64,000 nt of DNA from Glandiceps talaboti (taxonomy: Eukaryota > Hemichordata > Enteropneusta > Spengelidae), in assembly GCF_964340395.1 (NCBI RefSeq), contig NC_135567.1, positions 21,352,592 to 21,416,591 on the forward strand. Reading direction: 5' to 3'. The position numbers were made by a program, and so were the translations under genes. This document shows positions 38,088 through 46,400 of this stretch, piece after piece (positions within the stretch are counted from its first letter, which is position 1; every line of letters starts with the position of its first letter). The notes beneath the pieces were generated by a model. The model saw only the letters and a program-made list of their open reading frames with translations, was not told where the DNA came from and ran no database searches.

Positions 38088-41000
38088 GGTTATAATATAT
38101 TTTAGCCATGGAAAGCAATACATGGTTTTATTTTTAAACATCTAATAATATGTATGGATGTGATGTTCAAAAATACAATGTTTTTCCTTCTCCTTCCCAA
38201 TACAGCTTATTTAGACATCAAATTCCATGTAATACAGTGCTGTATATACAACCAGTTCATATTCCAAGTAATTTTACACAACCAGTTCATATTCCAAGTA
38301 ATTTTACACAACCAGTTCATATTCCAAGTAATTTTACACAACGAGTTCATATTCCAAGTAATTTTACACAACCAGTTCATATTCCAAGTAATTTTACACA
38401 ACCAGTTCATATTCCAAGTAATTTTACACAACCAGTTCATATTCCAAGCAATTTTCCATGTAATCTCTTCGTACTCCAATCTAACCTTATCTGACCTTGA
38501 ACCTAAATACATAATAAGGTGATCGTCAGGTTACAAACACCCTTTATATGTATTTTGTCTGCCAATACCTGTCACACACAGGTAAAAAGACAGTCTCTGT
38601 ATGTATTTTGTCTGTCATTACCTGTCACACACAGGTAAAAAGACAGTCTCTGTATGTATTTTGTCTGTCATTACCTGTCACACACAGGTAAAAAGACAGT
38701 CTCTGTATGTATTTTGTCTGTCATTACCAGTCACACATAGGTAAAAAGACAGTCTCTGTATGTATTTTGTCTGTCATTACCTGTCACACACAGGTAAAAA
38801 GACAGTCTCTGTATGTATTTTGTCTGTCATTACCAGTCACACATAGGTAAAAAGACAGTCTCTGTATGTATTTTGTCTGTCATTACCTGTCACACACAGG
38901 TAAAAAGACAGTCTCTGTATGTATTTTGTCTGTCATTACCTGTCACACACAGGTAAAAAGACAGTCTCTGTATGTATTTTGTCTGTCATTACCTGTCACA
39001 CACAGGTAAAAAGACAGTCTCTGTATGTATTTTGTCTGTCATTACCTGTCACACACAGGTAAAAAGACAGTCTCTGTATGTATTTTGTCTGTCATTACCT
39101 GTCACATATAGGTAAAAAGACAGTCTCTGTATGTATTTTGTCTGTCATTACCAGTCACACATAGGTAAAAAGACAGTCTCTGTATGTATTTTGTCTGTCA
39201 TTACCTGTCACACACAGGTAAAAAGACAGTCTCTGTATGTATTTTGTCTGTCATTACCAGTCACACACAGGTAAAAAGACAGTCTCTGTATGTATTTTGT
39301 CTGTCAATACCAGTCACACATAGGTAAAAAGACAGTCTCTGTATGTATTTTGTCTGTCAATACCAGTCACACATAGGTAAAAAGACAGTCTCTGTATGTA
39401 TTTTGTCTGTCATTACCTGTCACACACAGGTAAAAAGACAGTCTCTGTATGTATTTTGTCTGTCATTACCTGTCACACATAGGTAAAAAGACAGTCTCTG
39501 TATGTATTTTGTCTGTCATTACCTGTCACACATAGGTAAAAAGACAGTCTCTGTATGTATTTTGTCTGTCATTACCTGTCACACATAGGTAAAAAGACAG
39601 TCTCTGTATGTATTTTGTCTGTCATTACCTGTCACACATAGGTAAAAAGACAGTCTCTGTATGTATTTTGTCTGTCATTACCTGTCACACATAGGTAAAA
39701 AGACAGTCTCTGTATGTATTTTGTCTGTCATTACCTGTCACACATAGGTAAAAAGACAGTCTCTGTATGTATTTTGTCTGTCATTACCTGTCACACATAG
39801 GTAAAAAGACAGTCTCTGTATGTATTTTGTCTGTCATTACCAGTCACACACAGGTAAAAAGACAGTCTCTGTATGTATTTTGTCTGTCATTACCTGTCAC
39901 ACATAGGTAAAAAGACAGTCTCTATGTATTTTGTCTGTCATTACCAGTCACACATAGGTAAAAAGACAGTCTCTGTATGTATTTTTTCTGTCATTACCTG
40001 TCACACATAGGTAAAAAGACAGTCTCTGTATGTATTTTGTCTGTCAATACCAGTCACACATAGGTAAAAAGACAGTCTCTGTATGTATTTTGTCTGTCAA
40101 TACCTGTCACACATAGGTAAAAAGACAGTCTCTGTATGTATTTTGTCTGTCATTACCAGTCACACACAGGTAAAAAGACAGTCTCTGTATGTATTTTGTC
40201 TGTCATTACCTGTCACACATAGGTAAAAAGACAGTCTCTGTATGTATTTTGTCTGTCATTACCAGTCACACATAGGTAAAAAGACAGTCTCTGTATGTAT
40301 TTTGTCTGTCATTACCAGTCACACATAGGTAAAAAGACAGTCTCTGTAAATACTATGTATTTTGTCTGTCATTACCAGTCACACATAGGTAAAAAGACAG
40401 TCTCTGTATGTATTTTGTCTGTCATTACCAGTCACACATAGGTAAAAAGACAGTCTCTGTATGTATTTTGTCTGTCATTACCTGTCACACAGGTAAAAAG
40501 ACAGTCTCTGTATGTATTTTGTCTGTCATTACAAAAAGACAGTCTCTGTATGTATTTTGTCTGTCAATACCAGTCACACATAGGTAAAAAGACAGTCTCT
40601 GTATGTATTTTGTCTGTCAATACCAGTCACACATAGGTAAAAAGACAGTCTCTGTATGTATTTTGTCTGTCATTACCTGTCACACACAGGTAAAAAGACA
40701 GTCTCTGTATGTATTTTGTCTGTCATTACCTGTCACACATAGGTAAAAAGACATGCAGTCTCTATATGTATTTTGTCATTCCTACTCACACACAGACAAT
40801 GTCTTCGAACAAACCTAGACTAATGTCTATGGTATGGTCTAGAATATTATCAAACTTTATGACATGCACTTTGTTATCATCAATGTATGTATAAAAATTA
40901 TATTGAACTGGAAGCATGCACATGCATTCTTAAGCTATAGATTAATTAGGTTTAAAACAAACTGTTTGGTTCCAGTTAACTGACCCCCACCTAGTGTTTC

Positions 41001-42768
41001 ACTGCCAACCCTAAACTATTGTTTATGTATTCAAGAAAAAAAAGAATTGAAAATTGTAATTTAAAAGTCTCACAATAAATAATGGATGCAGAAACTTAGA
41101 CTGTCGACGGTCGTTCGTGCCTTTTTTGCTATGTTTTATCTAAAACTAAAGTCGTTGCCTCGCTCCAATCCAGAGCAATACTATAACCGCATACTGATTG
41201 AACAGTGAGTGCCGGAGGCACGAGTGACTGTTCTTCCTTGCCGCGCCCTCACACAATAACAGTAAGAAAATTTTCACTGTAGAATGTTTGACATTGGGGT
41301 CATAGTTCTCAAAGCTTGTCAATCAAAATCAACATGGCATTGCCAGTCACAACACGCATTGGAGAAACTTGGATATTCACACTTGAAAGACTTTCAGAGA
41401 AGAAAAATTATAGGCATGATAAACAGTCCATGAGTTGGAGCCATTTGAGCTAGCGACAATATAAAACTGTTCTTCCATTCTGTAATGGCTGTGCATCTAA
41501 TGGGAAGAAACTAATAACACAGAGACCATATGGAAAACAACGGAAAACATAACTAAATGAACAAGACACTTACAAATGGAACAAAATATTTAAAAATCTA
41601 CCTAACCCAACTATTCTAAACTTTTTTTAGGCCTTACCGAAAATCATTAACTGATGTTAATAGCTCAATGTTCATGCCATGGTATGTTTACCATCGATAT
41701 ACTTCAGTATATAGTATAATATAGTCAAATTTAAAGAATTTAAATAAATAAATAAATAAATAAACAAATAAATAAATAAATATAAATACATAAGTCGTAA
41801 AAAAAAATTGTGTGGTTCTGATTACATTCAATTTTAAAATAGGTGGGTAGGTAGATTTTTTATTTCATTTTATTATAAAAAAATGTTCATGTGTAAGTGT
41901 CTAGTTCAGGTTTTCCATTGTTTTCCAAGTGGTCTCTGTGTTGTTTGTTTCTTCCTATCAGATGTATAAGCCATTACAGATTGTGGGAAGAATCCTTTTA
42001 AGTTGATGTTAGTTTCCACACCCAATATTTCTTGCGAGACTTCACGATTTTCATGATTTTATTATCATTTTTCTAAAATACGTAAAAAAAAAAAAAAGTT
42101 TTAGGGTCAGCGTGAAAAACTAGGTGGGGGCAGGTAACCGGAACCAAACATTTTTTTTTATTTGGCCCTATATTTACAAATATGATGTAATTTTTGTTGT
42201 GTTGTTCACACTTAGTATTTTCTTATGATCAAGTATATCATTAAAGAGAACACTCACTCTATTGTTAATTTGTCACTTCCAATCAAAGAAAAAGATCACC
42301 CAAAACAAGCAAACAAATAAACAAATAAACAAACAATTAAATTAGATTGGAAAAATTGTATCAAAATAAAATTAAATTTCACAAAGATATATCTTGCAGC
42401 CATGCACTCTCCTTTTAATTATCAATAAAACTTCATCACTAAAATTAACTATAAACCCCTGAACACATTTTTCTCATTTTAACGTTGTCATGCCAACAAC
42501 TGCCCTGCTATTGTGTTCAACGTTTTCCCCCTCAACCAAAATGTGGAAAAAAAGTGAAAATTGGAAAACAACAATTATAAATATCTGATGAATTCGGTGT
42601 GTCATGCCTAGCATATAGGGACACTATAGTAAGGGCTGTGAATAAATTTATTAAAAAATCAACAACAATCTGAACTGTGAATAAATTTATTAAAAAATCA
42701 CAATAGACAAACATTACCTCACAGACTGCATCTCCGAAAAGGACTACCTTTGGCCATCGGCAATACAT
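17370..42768 (-). CDS. IAH1: IAH1-like SGNH/GDSL esterase paralog A, predicted catalytically dead (six exons)
   Basis: Six GT-AG exons join into 249 residues (human IAH1 has 248): 42718-42768, 29184-29236, 24519-24717, 22660-22756, 19252-19370 and 17370-17600, with intron phases 0, 2, 0, 1, 0. Family members are SGNH hydrolases that cleave esters using Ser, Asp and His. Block I reads FGDAV, so Ala14 replaces the catalytic Ser. Block II Gly26 (QWGA) and block III GTND (78-81, Asn80) are kept. Block V reads RDGIT, so Asp182 is kept but Thr185 replaces the catalytic His. There are no stops or frameshifts and all splice sites are canonical. It therefore looks like a maintained pseudoenzyme rather than a pseudogene. 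It lies head-to-head with paralog B. The introns are filled with minisatellites and mobile-element debris, which stretches the gene to 25.4 kb. Function unknown. Confidence 0.88.
18075..18915. repeat. 24-bp minisatellite in intron 5 of IAH1-like A, about 35 copies
   Basis: The unit is gaggaagaacaccaccag plus agccca. Because 24 is a multiple of 3, several antisense frames stay open (proline/glycine/leucine/tryptophan-rich). They start and end with the array and are not genes. Two variant blocks carry gcaacagcag. Confidence 0.95.
19252..19370 (-). CDS. IAH1: IAH1-like A exon 5
   Basis: 119 nt, the same length and phase as exon 5 of paralog B. It encodes AEYSEACCNVAKDAGIEYIN and then LYHVIRQQE, matching the IAH1 helix followed by the segment that reads LDLWTLMQ in the human protein. 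Acceptor ttttctag, donor GTAAAG. Confidence 0.87.
19410..20430. mobile_element. Dispersed-repeat-like element with internal repeats, ending in (CA)n
   Basis: Three ~115 bp units begin gttgctatgggcatggtc (19413-19790). They are followed by three diverged segments sharing an aatgttccacctaaatttca / tctgctgagtagtttt theme (19825-20285), then tagtggtttttgactttta and a long (CA)n tract at 20296-20415. The modular structure and microsatellite end look like a non-autonomous interspersed repeat. The class is not identified. Confidence 0.55.
20296..20415. repeat. (CA)n microsatellite
   Basis: CA dinucleotides with rare T or G interruptions near the right end. It forms the tail of the dispersed element upstream. 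Confidence 0.97.
20431..21177. other. Intron 4 sequence of IAH1-like A without recognised gene
   Basis: Contains two related segments with gtcaaggtcaaagg (about 20592 and 20994), probably diverged copies of one interspersed repeat. Nothing coding is recognised. Confidence 0.5.
21178..22425. repeat. 23-bp minisatellite, about 54 copies
   Basis: The unit is atttaactacagatatggcc plus gct. Variants at the gccgct position (gcagct, gccact) recur in mixed order. It lies in intron 4 of IAH1-like A. Confidence 0.97.
22660..22756 (-). CDS. IAH1: IAH1-like A exon 4
   Basis: 97 nt between attttacag and GTAAGT. It encodes RMIDYLKSVKVTSNKLIFVS then PPPVNENTKTTC. This is the IAH1 beta-strand segment that ends in a PPPV-like motif. 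It is four codons shorter than exon 4 of paralog B. Confidence 0.85.
22772..23095. repeat. 25-bp minisatellite, about 13 copies
   Basis: The unit is gattagagagttatatattg plus gtaca. It starts only 15 bp beyond the exon 4 acceptor of IAH1-like A but does not include exon sequence. Confidence 0.96.
23098..24197. repeat. 29-bp minisatellite, about 38 copies
   Basis: The unit is taactatggataggcgagtt plus aaagattgg. It is highly uniform, with a few aattttgg variants near the right end. It directly abuts the 25 bp array. Confidence 0.97.
24294..24484. repeat. (TTGA)n-like degenerate microsatellite
   Basis: Two stretches of ATTG/ACTG/GTGA tetranucleotides (about 24294-24345 and 24412-24484) are separated by ~70 bp of non-repetitive sequence. 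They end close to the donor of exon 3 of IAH1-like A. Confidence 0.85.
24519..24717 (-). CDS. IAH1: IAH1-like A exon 3
   Basis: 199 nt, the same length as exon 3 of paralog B, flanked by a tattgtag acceptor and a GTAAGT donor. It encodes RCDVVNRGYAGYN, the block III motif IFLGTND and the conserved HVPIETYKQNLQ segment typical of IAH1. Confidence 0.92.
24938..25287. repeat. ~36-bp minisatellite, about 10 copies
   Basis: The unit contains acagtttgatacagtataca and tggtaaacacacat with length variation in the ACAC part. Three overlapping antisense open frames across it are repeat artefacts. Confidence 0.95.
25303..28690. repeat. 26-bp minisatellite, about 130 copies (3.4 kb)
   Basis: This is the longest uninterrupted short-unit array in the window. 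The unit is gaataggatatattctatc plus atgtgtt. The core ATAGGATATATTCTAT is a near-perfect palindrome, and some units (for example near 27620 and 27850) carry the exact palindrome ATAGAATATATTCTAT. Shorter 22-23 bp units (ctatcgtgttgaat) are interspersed. Confidence 0.98.
28905..29112. repeat. 97-bp direct repeat, two copies
   Basis: tcaatgatggagtcaggttc (28905) recurs at 29002, and a third partial start is at 29099. It lies in intron 2 of IAH1-like A, close to exon 2. Confidence 0.9.
29184..29236 (-). CDS. IAH1: IAH1-like A exon 2
   Basis: 53 nt between a ctcttacag acceptor and a GTGAGT donor. It encodes HSFENSQWGAILQNKLQ plus two bases of the next codon. The WGA motif carries the block II glycine of SGNH hydrolases. 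Confidence 0.85.
29297..30002. repeat. 46-bp minisatellite, left segment
   Basis: The unit contains ccctaactcagtttgtgcct and cctttaatgtaagtttcact. The same array resumes at 31196 after an inserted element. Confidence 0.96.
30003..31195. mobile_element. 1.19-kb TIR element inserted in the 46-bp array (hAT-like?)
   Basis: The array is broken exactly here. The left end starts CAGGGATCACCCTGG, and the right end, reverse-complemented, reads CAGGGATCACTCTGG. The hexamer CACTTG flanks both sides (29997-30002 and 31196-31201) as a target-site duplication. A minus-strand frame (30327-30572) reads NRKFQNNWLAMYGSFLRHD, which recalls the start of the zinc-finger region in ZNF862/hAT-type proteins. No intact transposase is present, so the element is non-autonomous. 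hAT elements usually make 8 bp duplications; only 6 bp are visible here, so the family is tentative. Confidence 0.72.
30609..30799. repeat. Near-perfect inverted repeat (arms ~84 bp, spacer ~22 bp)
   Basis: The left arm (30609-30693) starts aatctgatatttgataggct and ends in cccccggg. The right arm (30716-30799) is its reverse complement with only a few differences. It is nested in the TIR element and would form a strong cruciform or RNA hairpin. Confidence 0.88.
31196..31655. repeat. 46-bp minisatellite, right segment
   Basis: Continuation of the array interrupted at 30003, with the same unit and the same variant types. Confidence 0.95.
31656..32107. other. Unique intronic spacer
   Basis: No gene or repeat is recognised. 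Confidence 0.55.
32108..32480. repeat. ~47-bp diverged minisatellite, about 8 copies
   Basis: The unit contains catagttgaaatagcaatga and tatactgtagaacag. Copies are more diverged and more variable in length than in neighbouring arrays. Confidence 0.88.
32566..34229. repeat. 78-bp minisatellite, about 21 copies
   Basis: The unit contains ctgttccaacacaacaaagg, tgtgtatttaatactcaata and cgtacatctatactagagaa. As 78 is divisible by 3, plus-strand frames of 364 and 224 codons remain open across it. A 2 bp insertion (gtgtgtgta) near 33603 separates them. Alternation of tgtgtattta and tgtgttttta units at the left suggests a dimeric higher-order unit. It lies antisense in intron 1 of IAH1-like A. Confidence 0.96.
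34230..35402. repeat. 52-bp minisatellite, about 22 copies
   Basis: The unit contains ggggtatcaggctttaatga and cttggtttctgtaactctat. It starts where the 78 bp array stops (gtgtatggggtatc). One unit carries a cacccta interruption near 35168. Confidence 0.96.
35403..36117. other. Unique intronic sequence
   Basis: No gene is recognised in this part of intron 1 of IAH1-like A. Confidence 0.55.
36118..36475. repeat. ~22-bp minisatellite, about 16 copies
   Basis: The unit is taatagatgactgactatac plus a short variable end (tg or tgtg); the units are fairly diverged. Confidence 0.9.
36597..36799. mobile_element. Foldback element with an inserted (CCAAA)n-tailed fragment
   Basis: Outer ends are TATGTTATTTGCCAAAT (36597-36613) and its reverse complement (~36783-36799). 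The inner arms (ctatatcttgctgcgagagg; complement near 36755-36775) meet around 36725. Relative to the right arm, the left arm contains about 56 extra bases that end in caataaaccaaaccaaacc, which looks like the 3' tail of a retroposed fragment. Confidence 0.7.
37574..37632 (-). repeat. tRNA-like dispersed fragment
   Basis: On the minus strand it reads gcggtatagagcactgtctt then agcagatagatactcaccga, flanked by TA-rich DNA. Three closely related copies occur at 54470-54862. The D-arm and anticodon-arm part (tagagcactgtcttagcag) resembles the 5' half of a tRNA-Ala(AGC), so it may come from a tRNA-derived SINE. Confidence 0.45.
37633..37682. repeat. (TA)n tract
   Basis: Alternating TA with one TG step, adjacent to the tRNA-like fragment. 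Confidence 0.9.
37818..38043. mobile_element. Small inverted-repeat element (MITE-like)
   Basis: cgactaaattttaacggaaa (37818) is mirrored by its reverse complement ending at 38043. The arms are about 26 bp and enclose about 175 bp with no coding potential. A (TA)n tract follows the right end directly. No clear target-site duplication was seen. Confidence 0.6.
38251..38460. repeat. 30-bp minisatellite, 7 copies
   Basis: The unit is accagttcatattccaagta plus attttacaca. Copies are near identical. Open frames on both strands across it are repeat artefacts. Confidence 0.96.
38540..40760. repeat. 53-bp minisatellite, about 42 copies
   Basis: The unit contains ctctgtatgtattttgtctg, tcattacctgtcacacacag and gtaaaaagacagt. 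The acctgtcacacacaggt part is an inverted repeat. cacaca/cacata and acctg/accag variants alternate along the array. Confidence 0.97.
40961..42155. mobile_element. Large foldback element, ~1.2 kb, with interrupted left arm
   Basis: The outer arms are 40961-41016 (ctgtttggttccagttaact) and 42098-42155, whose reverse complement reads tgtttggttccggttacctg. The inner arms are ~41481-41610 (ctgtaatggctgtgcatcta) and ~41841-41985. The segment between outer and inner arm also aligns in part (aaaagtctcacaataaataa, ~41064, with its right-arm counterpart). An apparent insertion of ~360 bp (about 41098-41460) sits in the left arm only. No transposase is recognised. Confidence 0.7.
42156..42717. other. 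5' part of intron 1 of IAH1-like A
   Basis: AT-rich. Contains a ~42 bp direct duplication (gtgaataaatttattaaaaa at about 42638 and 42677) just beyond the exon 1 donor. No gene is recognised. Confidence 0.6.
42718..42768 (-). CDS. IAH1: IAH1-like A exon 1
   Basis: Seventeen codons (MYCRWPKVVLFGDAVCE) end in a GTAATG donor. The ATG at 42768-42766 has A at -3 and is the first in-frame ATG. The frame stays open further upstream only by way of a non-ATG (GTG) codon. The usual Ser after GD is GCA (Ala). Confidence 0.85.
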
Positions 42769-43352
42769 GATGGTTCCGTTTGATATCCGTTGACGACTGG
42801 ATTTGACGGATGCAAATATCTCCGCGGTGTTAATCACATGTAATAGATGTATATAAGGATTGGGTGAAGTAATATCAACGCATTTTCCATTTTCAGGACA
42901 CGTCTGGCATATTGTTATCTACACTGCATCACAACTCTATCGCACACAAGCGAAGGCGAGAGAATGATAGACTCGGCTCTCCTCCGGGGAAGGTAAAGCC
43001 CTTTAAGTTATAGTTAAAAGTATAAACGTGAGCAATCGCCATCATGATCTTGAAAAAATCGACATTGTTGTGTATTTCAAAATGTGCATACAGATACAAT
43101 ATTTCTTTTCAAATCATTACTCATGAAATTCAAAAAGTATTAGTTAGTTTTATTAAATCATAGCAATCTGTAGAAGCTGCCATATTGTTAATAAAGAAGA
43201 AGTTAAATGTCCCCCAGACGATACCCAAGCGATCAAGAAAAAAAATTATGAAAAAGATGGGAAGGTTGCGATAGAAGAGAGAAAACTTAACAACAGGTAT
43301 TTGTTTTATACAATTTCAAGAAAAAAAATCGTCACAAGAATAAGAAGAAATT
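42769..43352. promoter_or_regulatory. Shared intergenic interval of the head-to-head IAH1-like pair
   Basis: Only 584 bp separate the two divergent start codons, so a bidirectional promoter is likely. A TATA-like tatataagg is present on the plus strand at 42850. A CpG-containing patch (about 42930-42990) stands out from AT-rich surroundings. Transcription starts cannot be placed without RNA data. Confidence 0.5.
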
Positions 43353-43403
43353 ATGAGCCTGTACTATCCGAAGGTCATACTGTTCGGCGATGCGTTAACA
43401 CAG
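43353..43403 (+). CDS. IAH1: IAH1-like B exon 1
   Basis: Seventeen codons (MSLYYPKVILFGDALTQ), the same length as exon 1 of paralog A, with donor GTAAGC. GCG (Ala) stands where the family nucleophile Ser normally is. Confidence 0.9.
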
Positions 43404-46400
43404 GTAAGCAGCAGACGAAACTGAAAAAAAAACTACATCGCAAAATTCGTCTTTCTTGTATTTGATTTCTATGACAGCCATGCCAGCGACATGATTACAT
43501 CGGGGTCGGTCCCAAAATGATGGGGGGGGGGGGGGGTGAATTAATTTAAAAGTTGTGGAAGCACTGTAGTTATCCAGTTATTGTAAACATGTAAACAAAA
43601 TTTAAAAATTCTAGAGTAGAATTAAAACCAAAGAATGTATTATGCTTTGATCACAGAAGAAAATACATGGTCATCTTTGATTGAGGAATATTACATGTAT
43701 AAACTGAAGTTGGTAATGAAAATTATGATATTCAAGCATTTCAAAGTAAAGTAAAATAAGTCAACCTGAATAAAATTTGGCTGCCCACCCTTGAAATGTT
43801 TGATTGAGAGTATAATAATATCTTAATAATATCTAATACTATCTAATTTACAGACATTTTCCCTATTGTTTATATATATACAAACTACACTACTAAAGCA
43901 ATGAACTGTGATGCCTTCCTTGACACTTGTCTGTACTTATTGTACAGTGTCAACATTTTCAAACTCTAACTGTCAAGTAAATTCAGTGGATACTATGCTG
44001 TGATTGGATCAATGCAACAAACAACATTTTGGTGGCGAGAGGAATTACAGTCCAGTGGAGGACTCATCTATAGCCTAATTATGTAAGGGCTAGGTAGATA
44101 TAAATGGGGGGGGGGACTTTACAACACCTAGCTTAAGAGGTCTTCTTGTATTAATGTTTTCTATGACTGTACTTATTATGTAAGGGCTAGTTAGCTATAA
44201 ATGGGGGGGGGGCTTTGAAAGTACAACACCTAGCTTAAGAGGTCTTCTTTTATTAATGTTTTCTATGACTGTACTTATTATGTAAGGGCTAGTTAGATAT
44301 AAATGGGGGGGGGACTTTGAAAGTACAACACCTAGCTTAAGAGGTCTTCTTGTATTAATGTTTTCTATGACTGTACTTATTATGTAAGGGCTAGTTAGAT
44401 ATAAATGGGGGGGGACTTTGAAAGTACAAAACCTAGCTTAAGAGGTCTTCTTGTATTAATGTTTTCTATGACTGTACTTATTATGTAAGGGCTAGTTAGA
44501 TATAAATGGGGGGGGAGGACTTTGAAAGTGCAACACCAAGCATAAGAGGTCTTCTTGTATTAATGTTTTCTGTGACTACTTTATATTATGTAAGGGCTAG
44601 TTAGATATAAATGGGGGGGACTTTGAAAGTACAACACCTAGTTTAAGAGGTCTTCTTGTATTAATGTTTTCTGTGACAGTACTTATTATGTAAGGGCTAG
44701 TTAGATATAAATGGGGGGGGGTTGAAAGTACAAAGCCGAGAGCTTAGTATGGCAATGATAACAACGGGTAGTAACACAATTAGATAAATATTCCAAAAAA
44801 TGTTATATAGTCTACCAACAACCAACAACTGAGAAGTTACACATAGATAGAATAGATTTGTATATGGACAAACATATTTTTAGAATTATCACAAACTTTA
44901 TAGTTTTGCTACAATCCCATTAGCAGTATTTTTTATACTTTATGATTTATATAAATACCATGTTTGTAATTCGGTAAAAATGTTTGAAGTGGCCATATGT
45001 ATGATAAATGGATATTTATTTTTACAGTTTATTGCACAAATAAATTTTTCAGGTGTGTTGTTTCAAGAAGAAGGAAAGTAGAATTGTCTAATTCTTATGA
45101 AAGCTCCAAAATAAATATCAACTTCTCATCCACGTGGTGATGCACTTTAAAATGATAACATATTTACTTTCATGAGTTTAGCGAAAACATTCTAATTTTG
45201 AATGTTGCCTTTTTTTTATCACAGACGTCATTCAGTAACCATAACAACATCAACAGTTGGGGAGCTGCTCTCTCGCATAAATTATCAAGGTAAGCATAGT
45301 TGCTTTCAATACACAATGGCAATGTCAAGTGGGTATAATTAAAATTAGTAGTAAATCTCTTGCCAATTGATAGTTTGAAAAAATGTGTAGGACATATTTT
45401 TAAGAATTTTGAGTTTTGTGAATTGTGTATAACGTATGGTTCAATTTGTAGATGTCTGTAAATAGAGAAAAAGATATTAAAGTACTATTTATTGTCATAA
45501 TAATGTTTGCGTTTTGTAAAGTATGTCTGCAGAGTCTGAATTTTGTTAATTTTTTTCCATTGTAAATTGATGATGAAAATTGTTATATACCATGTAAGGC
45601 TGTAAGCTAGCTGTTAGGATGACCCTATTTTTTATTATTTTTATTTTATTTTTTGCTTCTCATTACTTTTCCATAGCGATTATGGGTCGGTTGATTTAAA
45701 AACAATTTTTAAACAAAAAACACCAAAAAAAAACCATACTTGAATAACTTCTGTCATGAAACATATTCTCTTAAATTGATGACAAATGCTGCAATGCGTG
45801 TCCTGTAAGCTACCATTCATGAATTGATTGACTTTTTTTTTATTGATTAGCTCTCTTAAATTGAATCAGTTTATTTTATTAATTAGTTCTCTTAAATTGA
45901 TGATGACTGCTGTACTATATGTCCTAAGCTAACATATAAAACTTTAATTGTTATCAGGTGAATTCTGTACAGTAACATGATTTTGTTGATTTGTTGATAG
46001 ATCTCTTAAATTGATGAGAAATGTTGTAGTACTAATTGTGATGTAAACTATCATTATAAAACTAGTGTGTTCAGTCTATACATCAGTCTACTCTCAATTA
46101 ATGTAAACTATCATTATAAAACTAGTGTGTTCAGTCTATACATCAGTCTACTCTCAATTAATGTAAACTATCATTATAAAACTAGTGTGTTCAGTCTATA
46201 CATCAGTCTACTCTCAATTAATGTAAACTATCATTATAAAACTAGTGTGTTCAGTCTATACATCAGTCTACTCTCAATTAATGTAAACTATCATTATAAA
46301 ACTAGTGTGTTCAGTCTATATATCAGTCTACTCTCAATTAATGTAAACTATCATTATAAAACTAGTGTGTTCAGTCTATACATCAGTCTACTCTCAATTA

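Noticed and set aside
42769-42837. N-terminal extension of IAH1-like A up to 42837
   Set aside because: The upstream codon is GTG, not ATG. The first in-frame ATG is at 42768 and gives the same 17-codon exon 1 as paralog B.
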